Shown: positions 42,898 through 51,636 of the stretch, in pieces
How the letters are laid out: each line of letters opens with the position of its first letter
How positions within the stretch are numbered: position 1 is the first letter of the stretch
Assembly: GCF_013608025.1 (NCBI RefSeq)
Contig: NZ_VDLV01000001.1
Location: 186,001-250,000 of the forward strand
Source of the DNA: Pseudomonas brassicacearum subsp. neoaurantiaca
GTDB taxonomy: Bacteria > Pseudomonadota > Gammaproteobacteria > Pseudomonadales > Pseudomonadaceae
Direction of reading: 5' to 3'
Length of the DNA: 64,000 bases
Position numbers and translations under genes: made by a program
Notes under the pieces: model-generated
Told to the model about the DNA's origin: nothing
Databases searched by the model: none
The model's input: the letters and a program-made list of their open reading frames with translations, nothing else

Positions 42898-44508
42898 TCA
42901 AGGCGATTGTCGCTTGAAGATATTCGCGACCCGCAACGCGTTGGCGGCAATGGTGAGGGCCGGATTCACGGCTGCCGAGGAGGGAAAGAACGAACTGTCG
43001 ACGACCCAGACGTTATCCAGGTCATGCATCTTGCAGGTGACGTCCAGCACACTCGACATTGGATCATGACCCATCACGGCAGTGCCGCACTGATGTGAAT
43101 TGGTGGCGATGCCCATGCGCGCCTTCAAGATCAGTGGATAGCCCGCCTTGCGCATGACTAGGCTGGTCTTGCTCACCAGCACTTCGTGGGCCTTGAGGTT
43201 GTTCGGCGTCCAATGGACCTTGATGGCCCCTCGGGACGTGTCGTAGGTGATGCGGTTTTCCTGCGTCGGCAGGTCTTCAGACGTCAGGTACAAGTCGACG
43301 CTGTGGTCGGTGATGTACCGTGACGCGAACCTTGGTAGCCAAGGGCGCATGGCGGTAATCATCGGCTCGCGAATCTTCCCCAGCATCTGCACGTTGCCCA
43401 GCGGAAACGCATTGTCGGGGCCGGCGTTGTACCAATCGTTGAGGGCCAGGGTTTTCTGGAACATGACCGGATTCTTGCGCCGAGGATCGACCGCCAGCAT
43501 GAACGTGCTGTTGTGCACCATATAGTTGCGACCCAGTTGCCCTGAGCGATTGCCCAGTCCTTCAGGGTGCTGCTCGTTTGCTGACTTGAACAGCAACGCC
43601 GCGCTATTCACCGCGCCACAGGCGAGGACAAATCGCTTGGCCCGCAGCTTCACTTCGCGGCCCTTGAACACACCCTGGGCCTCGATCACGGAGCGGCCGT
43701 CGGCGCCCGTTACCAGCCGATTGATGGTGGTGCGGGTCATCAGCCTGATCGAAGCGCTGCGCAGCGCCGGTCTCAATGCCGATACTTCGGCGTCTGCCTT
43801 GGCATCCATCAGGCATGGATAACCATCGCAGGTCGAGCACAGCACGCAGGCACCGCTATCGCCATAGTCCACCGCCGCAGGCATCACGAAGGGCCTCAAT
43901 CCGCCACGTCGCATGCTTTGTTCCAGCGCCTGCAGCGCCGGATCGTGCTGTAGCGCCGGCTGCGGAAACGGGCCGGAACGCCAAGGCTCGCTGGGGTCGC
44001 TGCCCGCCTGGCCATGGACGCGATAGAGTTTTTCCGCTTCGGCGTACCAAGGCTCCAGGTCCGCGTAGTTGATCGGCCAGGCAGGGGAGACGCCTTCGGC
44101 ATGCTGGATCTCACCAAAATCCTCCTCACGAAAACGTGGAAGCATGGCGCCGTAGAACTTGGTGTTGCCGCCGACGTAATAGAACACCCCGGGAGAAAAC
44201 GGTTGGTCGGCTGAGTCCAGCCATTGCTCGGCGTTGCGGTAGCGTCCTTCGCCGAAGACCGATTCGGCGCTCCAGTTCTGTACCTCGCGAGGCAGGAAAT
44301 CGCCGCGCTCGACGATCACGATGTCCAGCCCGCTGTCGCGCAGGGCATGGGCGAAGGTCGAGCCGCCCATGCCCGAGCCGATGATCAAGACATCACAGTT
44401 GATATTGCCATCTGCATCAGGTGTCACCACGTCGAGGGCGCGCGGTTCGCGCGGCGCCCCCGGTTGTGGATTCAGCTCTGCATGATGCGAAATCAATGCA
44501 TCACTCAT
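42898..44508 (-). CDS. GMC-family oxidoreductase (FAD), last gene of the ThuA operon
   Basis: 536 residues. FAD motif DVLIIGSGMGGSTFAHALRDSGLDIVIVERG (about 39-69). It belongs to the gluconate/sorbose/pyranose-oxidase-like branch, with a Cys cluster ACVLCSTCDGYPCLMDAKADAE near 215-240 and the active-site His region NSHQCGTAVMGHDPMSSV. The C-terminal SSAAVNPALTIAANALR carries the Asn. Family members oxidise sugar or polyol hydroxyls, often to 3-keto sugars. It lies 17 bp after the ThDP-enzyme gene in an operon with a ThuA-like gene, consistent with a keto-sugar pathway (inference). Confidence 0.9.
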   Translation of the reverse strand: MSDALISHHAELNPQPGAPREPRALDVVTPDADGNINCDVLIIGSGMGGSTFAHALRDSGLDIVIVERGDFLPREVQNWSAESVFGEGRYRNAEQWLDSADQPFSPGVFYYVGGNTKFYGAMLPRFREEDFGEIQHAEGVSPAWPINYADLEPWYAEAEKLYRVHGQAGSDPSEPWRSGPFPQPALQHDPALQALEQSMRRGGLRPFVMPAAVDYGDSGACVLCSTCDGYPCLMDAKADAEVSALRPALRSASIRLMTRTTINRLVTGADGRSVIEAQGVFKGREVKLRAKRFVLACGAVNSAALLFKSANEQHPEGLGNRSGQLGRNYMVHNSTFMLAVDPRRKNPVMFQKTLALNDWYNAGPDNAFPLGNVQMLGKIREPMITAMRPWLPRFASRYITDHSVDLYLTSEDLPTQENRITYDTSRGAIKVHWTPNNLKAHEVLVSKTSLVMRKAGYPLILKARMGIATNSHQCGTAVMGHDPMSSVLDVTCKMHDLDNVWVVDSSFFPSSAAVNPALTIAANALRVANIFKRQSP

Positions 44509-44525
44509 TTGAGCCGCTCCAGTGC

Positions 44526-46313
44526 TTACAGGTGTTGTTCGGAATTGCGGATTTCCCAGTATTCATCCTGGCGTTCATCGGTGATGTACTCAGGAATCGG
44601 GAAGTCCCACCAGCCAGGCACCCAGGGACCGGCAGCATCGCGGTCGGTCGGGATCTCGATCAGCACGGGCGCGTTCAGGTCCAGCGCCTGCTGCAGTGTC
44701 GGTTCCAGGTCCTCCGGGCGTTCGACGCGAAAGGATTTCAAGCCGAAGGCTTCACCAACGGCCTTGAAGTCCGGGCTGTACGGCGTACCGTCCGGGTGAT
44801 TGAACTCGGTGCCGATATGGCGGCTCGTCTGTTTGCGCTGGCCTCCGCGAATCGACATGTAGCCGGCGTTGTTCTGGATCAGGAACACCACGGGGATGTT
44901 GTTGGTCACGCAAATGGCAATTTCCTGAGAGGTCATCAGGAAGTCACCATCGCCCAGGATGCACACCACCGGTTGGTTCGGCGCAGCAAGCTTGGCACCG
45001 ATCGCTGCAGGAACGGCCCAACCCATCGATGAAAAACCGCCCGAGGTCAGGTGGGTGCGCGGTGTGTAGACCGGGAAAGTCTGTTTGACCGCGCCCTGCG
45101 TGTTACCCGACCCCACCACGACGATGGTGTCGCGCGGAAAGACTTTGCGCAGGGCGCCCAACGGACGTTGAGACGTGAAAGGGAAACGGTCCGAATCACG
45201 CCGGCCAGCCAGTTTGGATTCCCATTCCGCCTGGTAGCCACGCAGGTCGCTCAGGTACTCCTCACGGTCGACGACCTGGCCTTTCAGGCCTTCGACGATA
45301 TGTGCCAGGGCGTGTTTCGCGTCGGCACAAATACCCACCGTCACCGGATAGTTCTTGCCGATTTCATGGGGGTCGATGTCGATGTGAATCAGCTTCGACG
45401 GTGGAATCGCAAAGGTGACGCCCTTGGCGTAGCTGGATGACGACCAGTCCGTGAAACGGCAGCCCACGGCGATGATCACATCGGCGGTAGAGGCGACCTT
45501 GTTGCCGCACATCGTGCCAGTCTGGCCTACGCTGCCGGCGAACAACGGATGGTCTTCCGGGAAGCCGCTTTTGCCGTTCCATGTGGTGACCACTGGAATT
45601 TTCCAGGCCTCGGCCAGGGCCAGCACCTCGGCACTGGCTTCGCCGGTGATGACACCGCCACCGATCACCAGCACCGGCCGTATGCAGGCCTTGAGCTCTT
45701 CGACGGCACGGGCCGTGGCCGCCGGGTCCGGAAAGCTCTTGCCGATCGGTGTGCGTTCTTCCAATGCATGCAGCGTGACGTCAGCCGCCTCGGCCTGGAC
45801 GTCCATCGGGATTTCCAGATGAACAGGGCCAGGTCGGCCAGTCACCATGGCGCTCCAGGCACGGTGCATCATGAAGGGCAGGTCTTCGACGCGGGTCGCC
45901 ACCCAATGACGCTTGGTGACCGCTTCGGCGATCTTCGGAAAGTCGTTGTCCGTGTAGCGCTCCAGTTCCTGCAGCAGACCGTGGCCGCGCATGTGCGTGG
46001 GTGGCCCACCGGTGATGAGCATCAGGCTGGTGGAGTCGGTGAACGCGGTGGCCATGCCGATCACTGTGTTGGCCGCGCCGGCACCGATGGACGTCACCGC
46101 TGCCATGGGTTTGCCGCACACCCGGTAGTAACCGTCGGCGAGGTGAACCGCGCTCTGTTCGTGGAAGACCTGGATGAATTTCAGCTTCGAATCTTCTTCA
46201 AGAAACGCGTCGGTCAGCGTCCAGATACCGTGTCCGGGAATGCCGGCGACGTATTCGACGCCATAGTTCTTGAGGGTTTGCGCCACGATCTGGCTGCCGG
46301 TCAATTTGCTCAT
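44526..46313 (-). CDS. Thiamine-diphosphate-dependent enzyme (acetolactate-synthase-like)
   Basis: 595 residues from ATG 46313, overlapping the ThuA-like stop by 4 bp; an open stretch upstream lies inside that gene. Three ThDP-enzyme domains: PYR domain 1-180 with the activating Glu52 in FIQVFHEQSAVHLADGY; a central domain about 190-330 (RPVLVIGGGVITGEAS); PP domain about 370-590 with the metal-binding GDGDF motif near 450 followed by NNIPVVFLIQNN. All key residues are intact. Possible reactions include carboligation, decarboxylation or ring cleavage of a 1,2-dione; the sugar context hints at a keto-sugar substrate. The gene at 53373 is a shortened paralogue. Confidence 0.9.
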   Translation of the reverse strand: MSKLTGSQIVAQTLKNYGVEYVAGIPGHGIWTLTDAFLEEDSKLKFIQVFHEQSAVHLADGYYRVCGKPMAAVTSIGAGAANTVIGMATAFTDSTSLMLITGGPPTHMRGHGLLQELERYTDNDFPKIAEAVTKRHWVATRVEDLPFMMHRAWSAMVTGRPGPVHLEIPMDVQAEAADVTLHALEERTPIGKSFPDPAATARAVEELKACIRPVLVIGGGVITGEASAEVLALAEAWKIPVVTTWNGKSGFPEDHPLFAGSVGQTGTMCGNKVASTADVIIAVGCRFTDWSSSSYAKGVTFAIPPSKLIHIDIDPHEIGKNYPVTVGICADAKHALAHIVEGLKGQVVDREEYLSDLRGYQAEWESKLAGRRDSDRFPFTSQRPLGALRKVFPRDTIVVVGSGNTQGAVKQTFPVYTPRTHLTSGGFSSMGWAVPAAIGAKLAAPNQPVVCILGDGDFLMTSQEIAICVTNNIPVVFLIQNNAGYMSIRGGQRKQTSRHIGTEFNHPDGTPYSPDFKAVGEAFGLKSFRVERPEDLEPTLQQALDLNAPVLIEIPTDRDAAGPWVPGWWDFPIPEYITDERQDEYWEIRNSEQHL

Positions 46314-47050
46314 GACAGGACTCCTGGGGTTGATGGAAGAGGGATTGAAGTGAGAGGGGTGGATGCGTCGGAACTGGCGGGTTTCTGCCCGCGGCCGCGG
46401 GTTGCCCATGCCAGGCCTTGTTTGGTCAGGCGACGGATATTGGGGTCGGCCAGATTGCCGGTGTCGTGGCCGATGGAGTGGTAGAACACCCGGCCCTGGC
46501 CCCACTGGCGAACCCAGGCGACCGGGCTTCGATGACCGCTGAGCCACGGGAACGGGTTGCCATCGAACGTGGTTTCGGCGAGCACGTGAATGTTCGGGTC
46601 GACCTGCATGTAGTACTGCTCGGACCGGACCTCGAAATCTTCGACGCCCTGGGTCACTTCATGGCCATAGTCGATGACGTTGACTTGGTAGGGATGGGGG
46701 AAGCCTTCGCCCATCGGATGCTCCAGAAACGATCCACCGAGCACCCAGTGGTATTTCAGGCTCGCCCGGAACGCTGCGCCTGCGCCGTGCCAACCGACCA
46801 GTCCGGTCCCGTTTTCGATCGCATGGAGCAGGTGGTTTTCCTGGGATGCGGTCAACGTTTCGGTGGTGACGGCGTTGTTCCAGCCGATCACGATCAGGTC
46901 GTAGCCGGTCAAGTCCCTGTCCAGCGTGAAAATGTCGGTGGATTCCTCCACGTCGAAATCCAGCTCCTGGAAAACGGTCCGCGCCCATGCGGCAATTTCG
47001 TACGGGTAATGGCCGGGCCAGCCACCGTATAGATACAAGACTCGACTCAC
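46310..47050 (-). CDS. ThuA-like (trehalose-utilisation-type) protein
   Basis: 246 residues from GTG 47050, with GAGAGGTGA about 7 bp upstream. The class-I glutamine-amidotransferase-like ThuA fold is shown by RVLYLYGGWPGHYPYEIAAWA, GYDLIVIGWNNAVTTETLT, ENGTGLVGWHGAGAAF and the C-terminal GRVFYHSIGHDTGNLADPNIRRL. ThuA proteins take part in catabolism of 3-keto-disaccharides and related keto-glycosides. First gene of a three-gene operon (ThuA, ThDP enzyme, GMC oxidoreductase); operators O3 and O4 are upstream, so the LacI-type protein probably represses it. Confidence 0.87.
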   Translation of the reverse strand: MSRVLYLYGGWPGHYPYEIAAWARTVFQELDFDVEESTDIFTLDRDLTGYDLIVIGWNNAVTTETLTASQENHLLHAIENGTGLVGWHGAGAAFRASLKYHWVLGGSFLEHPMGEGFPHPYQVNVIDYGHEVTQGVEDFEVRSEQYYMQVDPNIHVLAETTFDGNPFPWLSGHRSPVAWVRQWGQGRVFYHSIGHDTGNLADPNIRRLTKQGLAWATRGRGQKPASSDASTPLTSIPLPSTPGVLS

Positions 47051-47085
47051 GGTTGATCACCTCTCAGGTTAGGTGTGATTGTTAA

Positions 47086-47099
47086 GTTATACGTATAAC
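47086..47099. promoter_or_regulatory. LacI-type operator O3
   Basis: GTTATACGTATAAC, identical to O2, 36 bp upstream of the ThuA-like start. It ties the ThuA operon to the MFS pair 6.6 kb away. Confidence 0.85.
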
Positions 47100-47143
47100 C
47101 GTTTTTTTAAGTTATCACCCAGAATTGCCCTGTCAATGGCTGG

Positions 47144-47157
47144 GTTATACGAATAAC
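47144..47157. promoter_or_regulatory. LacI-type operator O4 (imperfect)
   Basis: GTTATACGAATAAC, one base off O2/O3. It starts 58 bp from O3 and 52 bp before the 38-bp element at 47196, so two regulatory systems meet in this intergenic region. Confidence 0.72.
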
Positions 47158-47195
47158 GAAATCATTCATGACCTGCTTCAGCTGTGCGTCGACAC

Positions 47196-47233
47196 TGCGT
47201 CAGGTTGCGTCATCAATACAGGGGCTGCGAAAT
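47196..47233 (+). promoter_or_regulatory. 38-bp bipartite element, copy 1
   Basis: Left box TGCGTCAGGTTGCG, 16 bp, right box TGCGAAAT. Points to the HisD-like gene; the right box ends 79 bp before ATG 47313 (46 bp before the alternative ATG 47280). Identical spacing to the other four copies at 53134, 53246, 55610 and 57882. Confidence 0.82.
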
Positions 47234-47312
47234 TGCCGGGGAAGGGGGCCTGGGAAAAGATGAACGTCATGTTGAGGGCATGACGCGTGCCCTCAAGTAC
47301 CTGGAGCCTGTG

Positions 47313-48596
47313 ATGATTCGTTATCTGAAAAAAAGCAAACCCGTCGAAGCCCAAGCCGAAATCGCCTCTCAAGTGCGCGATACGGTGGAGCAGATCATTG
47401 CCAACGTCGCCCGCAATGGCGATGCCGCCGTCCGTGAGTACTCCAGGAAATTCGACCAATGGGACCCCGCGTCCTTTCGCTTGAGCGAGGCAGAAATCGC
47501 CGCCTGTGTCGCGAGTCTGTCGGAGCAGGAAATTGGCGATATCAAGTTTGCCCAGGCGCAAGTGCGGCGTTTCGCCGAGGTGCAGAAGGCGTCGATGCAC
47601 GACGTCGAGGTCGAGACGTTGCCGGGTGTCATCCTGGGGCATCGCAACATCCCGGTGAATTCGGTGGCTTGCTACATTCCCGGTGGCAAATACCCGCTGC
47701 TGGCGTCGGCGCACATGAGCGTGCTCACGGCGAAGGTGGCTGGAGTCAAGCGTGTGGTCGCCGCCGCGCCGCCGTTCGATGGCAGGCCGCACCCGGCCAT
47801 CGTGACCGCCATGTATTTAGCCGGTGCCGATGAAATCTACTGCCTGGGTGGGGTGCAGGCCATTGCCGCGTTTGCCTTGGGAACCGCCGATCTGAAGCCG
47901 GTCGACATGATCGTCGGCCCGGGCAATGCCTATGTTGCGGAGGCCAAGCGACAACTGTTCGGCAAAATTGGTATCGACTTGATCGCCGGCCCGACCGAAA
48001 CCCTGGTCATTGCCGATGACAGCAGCGACGTCGAGATCATCGCCGCAGACTTGCTTGGGCAGGCGGAACACGGTGTTAACTCTCCGGCGGTTTTCCTCAC
48101 GAACAGCCCGGCGCTGGCGGGAAACCTGCCGGCTGAAATCGAACGCCAGTTGGGCATTTTGTCGACAGCGCCGGTTGCCTCCGTCGCCTGGCGTGATTAT
48201 GGCGAAATCATCCTTTGCGACACGGTCGAGGAGCTGGTGCAGGAAGCCGATCGGATCGCCTCCGAGCATGTGCAGGTCATGACGCGCGATCCGCTGTACT
48301 TCCTGGAAAACATGACCAACTACGGCGCGTTGTTCCTGGGCGAACGCACTAACGTCTCGTATGGCGACAAGGTCATCGGCACCAACCACACGCTGCCAAC
48401 CACCGGCACGGCGCGTTACACGGGTGGGTTGTGGGTCGGTAAGTTCATCAAGACGTGCACCTACCAACGCGTGCTGACCGACGAGGCTTCGGTATTGGTC
48501 GGCGAATATTGTTCTCGACTGTGCGGTATGGAAGGATTTGCCGGACATAAGGAGCAAGCGGATATTCGCATTCGTCGTTACAAGCAGCCCGCCTGA
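47313..48596 (+). CDS. Histidinol-dehydrogenase-family dehydrogenase (catabolic HisD paralogue)
   Basis: 427 residues from ATG 47313 (GGAG six bases upstream); ATG 47280 is a possible earlier start. HisD fold: [52 protein letters not shown], the zinc ligands Gln and His in [13 protein letters not shown], and [18 protein letters not shown]. It lacks synteny with his genes, so it is a catabolic relative such as the sulfopropanediol-3-dehydrogenase group, oxidising an alcohol to an acid in two NAD-dependent steps. The 38-bp element lies upstream and a strong terminator follows. Confidence 0.88.
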   Translation: MIRYLKKSKPVEAQAEIASQVRDTVEQIIANVARNGDAAVREYSRKFDQWDPASFRLSEAEIAACVASLSEQEIGDIKFAQAQVRRFAEVQKASMHDVEVETLPGVILGHRNIPVNSVACYIPGGKYPLLASAHMSVLTAKVAGVKRVVAAAPPFDGRPHPAIVTAMYLAGADEIYCLGGVQAIAAFALGTADLKPVDMIVGPGNAYVAEAKRQLFGKIGIDLIAGPTETLVIADDSSDVEIIAADLLGQAEHGVNSPAVFLTNSPALAGNLPAEIERQLGILSTAPVASVAWRDYGEIILCDTVEELVQEADRIASEHVQVMTRDPLYFLENMTNYGALFLGERTNVSYGDKVIGTNHTLPTTGTARYTGGLWVGKFIKTCTYQRVLTDEASVLVGEYCSRLCGMEGFAGHKEQADIRIRRYKQPA

Positions 48597-48611
48597 CGCA
48601 TTGACCTAATG

Positions 48612-48645
48612 AAACCGGCCGCCTTCAAGGGCGGCCGGTTTTTTT
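48612..48645 (+). terminator. Rho-independent terminator after the HisD-like gene
   Basis: AAACCGGCCGCC, 6-nt loop, GGCGGCCGGTTT followed by T's to 48645: a perfect 12-bp stem 15 bp past the stop. It separates this gene from the convergent ABC-transporter operon. Confidence 0.92.
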
Positions 48646-48672
48646 GCTCGGCTTTTTGTGTTGTGCCCCGGT

Positions 48673-49752
48673 TCAGGCCGGTATCACCACGAAGCTCTCC
48701 GGTTTGCAGGTAAGTGCCACATCCGATCCAGGTGGCAGCGTCAGGCTGCCAGGGGTCGGCAACTGTTGGCATTTGAGGTCCAGGGTACCGCCGGCAACGG
48801 TGACGCGGTAGATGACTCGATTGCCGATGAACGAGGTGTCCTTGACCTTGCCGATAAATGCCCCTGTGGCCAGCGTCGCGCCTTGGGCCGGTTCCAGGCC
48901 AATGGTCTCAGGGCGGATCGAGACATTCACCGGTCCCGCACCGAGGCTTTCACGGGCGGTATGCGCGTAACGTCCGAACGGCAGGTCCACGTAGCCACCG
49001 CCAGGATGGCTAGGTCCGAAAGTACCGTTGACGATGTTGGTATCGCCGAAGAATTTCGCGGCGAACAACGTGCGTGGCGACCAGTACATCTCCTGCGGTC
49101 CGCCGATCTGCTCGATGCCGCCCTTGTTCAGCAATACGACGCGATCGGACAGAATCATCGCCTCGTCCTGGTCATGGGTCACATAGACGAAGGTGGTCGA
49201 CGTCTCTTCATGGATCCGTTTGATCTCGTTGAGCATGTGGTGACGAATCTTCAGGTCCAGGGCCGCCAGGGGTTCGTCCAGCAACAGCACGGCGGGGCGG
49301 TTGACCAACGCACGGGCCAGTGCGACGCGTTGGGCCTGGCCACCGCTGAGTTCGGAAATCCATCGGTTCTTGAACGTGTCCAATTGGACCAGCTCCAGGG
49401 CCTTGGTGACTTCGCGTTTTATCTCGTCCTTGGGCTTGTTCTTCAGGCGCAGCCCGAAAGCGACATTGTCGAAGACGTCGAGGTGTGGGAACAACGCGTA
49501 TTTCTGGAAAACCATGTTCACCGGACGGTGTTCGGGCGCCAGGGAAGTGGAGTCCTTGCCATCGATCACGACTTTGCCGGTGGTCGGTTCTTCGAAGCCG
49601 GCAATGATGCGCATCAGTGTGGTCTTGCCGCAGCCGCTCGGCCCCAGCAGAGTCAGGATTTCGTTGCGCTTGACGGTCAGGTCGATTTTGCCGAGGGCTG
49701 TCAGGTTGCCGTAGCTTTTGGATATCCCGGTCAGTTCGATGCTATGGGTCAT
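48673..49752 (-). CDS. ABC transporter ATP-binding protein (PotA-like)
   Basis: 359 residues. Walker A LLGPSGCGKTT (about 36-46), Q-loop in MVFQKYALFPHLDV, signature LSGGQAQRVALARAL, Walker B VLLLDEPLAALD, H-loop YVTHDQDEA. The C-terminal TOBE-type domain (about 240-359) is typical of polyamine/Fe3+/sugar importers of the CUT1-MOI group. It energises the two permeases encoded upstream. Last gene of the operon substrate-binding protein, permease, permease, ATPase; 5 bp from the preceding permease stop. Confidence 0.94.
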   Translation of the reverse strand: MTHSIELTGISKSYGNLTALGKIDLTVKRNEILTLLGPSGCGKTTLMRIIAGFEEPTTGKVVIDGKDSTSLAPEHRPVNMVFQKYALFPHLDVFDNVAFGLRLKNKPKDEIKREVTKALELVQLDTFKNRWISELSGGQAQRVALARALVNRPAVLLLDEPLAALDLKIRHHMLNEIKRIHEETSTTFVYVTHDQDEAMILSDRVVLLNKGGIEQIGGPQEMYWSPRTLFAAKFFGDTNIVNGTFGPSHPGGGYVDLPFGRYAHTARESLGAGPVNVSIRPETIGLEPAQGATLATGAFIGKVKDTSFIGNRVIYRVTVAGGTLDLKCQQLPTPGSLTLPPGSDVALTCKPESFVVIPA

Positions 49753-49757
49753 GTTGG

Positions 49758-50549
49758 TTACTCCGCAGTTTCAGCACGTTCAAGTTCGAGGCGACGACGG
49801 CGCAGGGTCATGACCAGGCCGGCGATGACGATGATGGCGATGGTCACAACCAGCATGAACACCGAGGCGGCATTGATGGTTGGGCTGACAGCGCGGCGCA
49901 TCATCGAGAGAATCATCAGCGGCAGCGTGGTATCGCTGCCGGTAACGAATACGGTGATCAGGAATTCATCCATGGAGAGCGCCACCGCCAGGATGGCGGC
50001 GCCGGCAATGGTCGGGCCGATGATCGGCAGGGTGACCAGCCAGAACGCCTTGAGCGGTGAGGCGCCCAAGTCCCGCGCGGCCTCTTCGAATGACAGGTCG
50101 AAGTACTCCAGGCGCGAACGCACGGACTCGACGAAGAACGGAAACGTGAACAGCGTGTGACCGATGATCACGGTGAGCAATGAACGCGGCAGGCCAATCA
50201 ACGAAAAGAAGATGACCAGCGCGATGCCAAGGAACAAGCCAGGCAGCGCAATCGGTGCGAAGTTCATGAAGGCGAACACGGCTTTGATCCGACCTTTCAT
50301 GCGCATCAACGCCAGCGCCGAAAACGTGCCCAACAGTGTGGTCAGGATGGCCGAGCCCGCTGCGACGATCGCGCTGTTGGTCAATGCCGTCATGAAGTCC
50401 GAACTGTGGAACAGGGCCTCATACCATTGGGTGGAGAAACCTTCGAACGGGAACGACAACGAAGCTGAAGCGTGGAAGCTGAACAACGCGATAATCGCGA
50501 TGGGGGCGTAGAGGAAGAACATGTACAGGTAAGTGAAGAGTCTGATCAT
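49758..50549 (-). CDS. ABC transporter permease (PotC-like)
   Basis: 263 residues from ATG 50549 (AAGGTGA six bases upstream; an in-frame GTG nine bases earlier exists). Six membrane segments. The EAA loop reads EEAARDLGASPLKAFWLVTLPIIGP, which contacts the ATPase. PotC-type permeases pair with PotB-type; here both are present with a 31-bp gap. Inner membrane. Substrate defined by the binding protein, unknown. Confidence 0.93.
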   Translation of the reverse strand: MIRLFTYLYMFFLYAPIAIIALFSFHASASLSFPFEGFSTQWYEALFHSSDFMTALTNSAIVAAGSAILTTLLGTFSALALMRMKGRIKAVFAFMNFAPIALPGLFLGIALVIFFSLIGLPRSLLTVIIGHTLFTFPFFVESVRSRLEYFDLSFEEAARDLGASPLKAFWLVTLPIIGPTIAGAAILAVALSMDEFLITVFVTGSDTTLPLMILSMMRRAVSPTINAASVFMLVVTIAIIVIAGLVMTLRRRRLELERAETAE

Positions 50550-50580
50550 GGCGGTCACCTTGCTATTTCAGAGGGGGCGT

Positions 50581-51516
50581 TCAGTCGTGGTAGCGTTTGC
50601 CGGGTGCCAGGTTTGCGGCGCGCAGCACGCCCAACAACAGCGCGTAGACCAGCATGAACACCAGTAACAGCAGGTAGGCCATTGCCGCTCCCAATGGCCA
50701 GTTCCCCACCGAGCGAAACTGATTGGCGATCACCAGGCCGGTGGTCATCGCGTCCCTGCCACCCAGCAGTTGAGGCGTGACGTAGTCGCTGGCGGCCAGG
50801 ACGAAGGTGAACATGAAGGAACTGACGATGCTCTTGTGGGCCATTGGCATGATGACCCGCCACAAGGTGGTGGCGCCGCTGGCGCCCAGGTCGGCCGAGG
50901 CTTCCAGATAGTCCTTCTTGATGTCGCGCAGGCCCGATACCAGCAGCAGGAGGGTAAACGGCAGCATGATGTGGACGAGGGTCAGCACTACCGCAAACTT
51001 GCTGAACACCAACCATTCCAACGGTTGATCGACGAGCCCCAGATGCAGCAGCGTCGAGTTGATCACGCCGTTGGTGCCCAGGATCGAACGCCAGGCGTAA
51101 ACCCGTACCAGGTAGCTGGAGAACCAGGAGACCAGGGCCAGGTACAGCACCGCGTTGGAACGGGTCCGATAGACGATGTAATAGGCGACCGGAGCGCTGA
51201 TGACGGTGGACAGCAGGGCGGTCCAGAAACCGTTTTGCAGCGCGATCCACAACGAGTCGTAGAAGCCGCTGGCGGTCAATGCCCTTGCGTAGTTGGCCAG
51301 CGTTGCGGCAGGCATCATGCTGAACGTCTTGGACGTCCAGAAACTGGCGACCAGCAGCATGACCGAGGGGATGACGAAAAATACCACCAGGAAAAACAGT
51401 GGAGGCGACGCCAGCCAGTATCCGCTGAGGATCTTCTTGTCGATCTTCCCGCGCTGGCGGGTATGCGAAGCCTGGCTACCCAGGATGATTGGCTCGCTGT
51501 TGTTGACGATGTTCAT
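50581..51516 (-). CDS. ABC transporter permease (PotB-like)
   Basis: 311 residues. A long N-terminal cytosolic tail (to about 28) is followed by six membrane segments starting YWLASPPLFFLVVFFVIPSVMLLVASFW. EAA loop: LEASADLGASGATTLWRVIMPMAHKS. First permease of the operon, 120 bp after the binding-protein gene; this gap contains a GC-rich stretch but no clear terminator. Confidence 0.93.
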   Translation of the reverse strand: MNIVNNSEPIILGSQASHTRQRGKIDKKILSGYWLASPPLFFLVVFFVIPSVMLLVASFWTSKTFSMMPAATLANYARALTASGFYDSLWIALQNGFWTALLSTVISAPVAYYIVYRTRSNAVLYLALVSWFSSYLVRVYAWRSILGTNGVINSTLLHLGLVDQPLEWLVFSKFAVVLTLVHIMLPFTLLLLVSGLRDIKKDYLEASADLGASGATTLWRVIMPMAHKSIVSSFMFTFVLAASDYVTPQLLGGRDAMTTGLVIANQFRSVGNWPLGAAMAYLLLLVFMLVYALLLGVLRAANLAPGKRYHD

Positions 51517-51636
51517 GATGTATTTCTGCCTTTTGTTTTAATCGATGGACCAGGTGCTTGGGCGCGCGCGTGCAGGGCACACGCACGCCCGATGGCCCTT
51601 GGGCTGTCCGTGCTGTTCGCCAGGTAGCCGATAGCG

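Noticed and set aside
44478..44500. A TGCGAAAT match near the start of the GMC gene at 42898
   Set aside because: The expected left box 16 bp away is poor and the site is within coding sequence; treated as chance.
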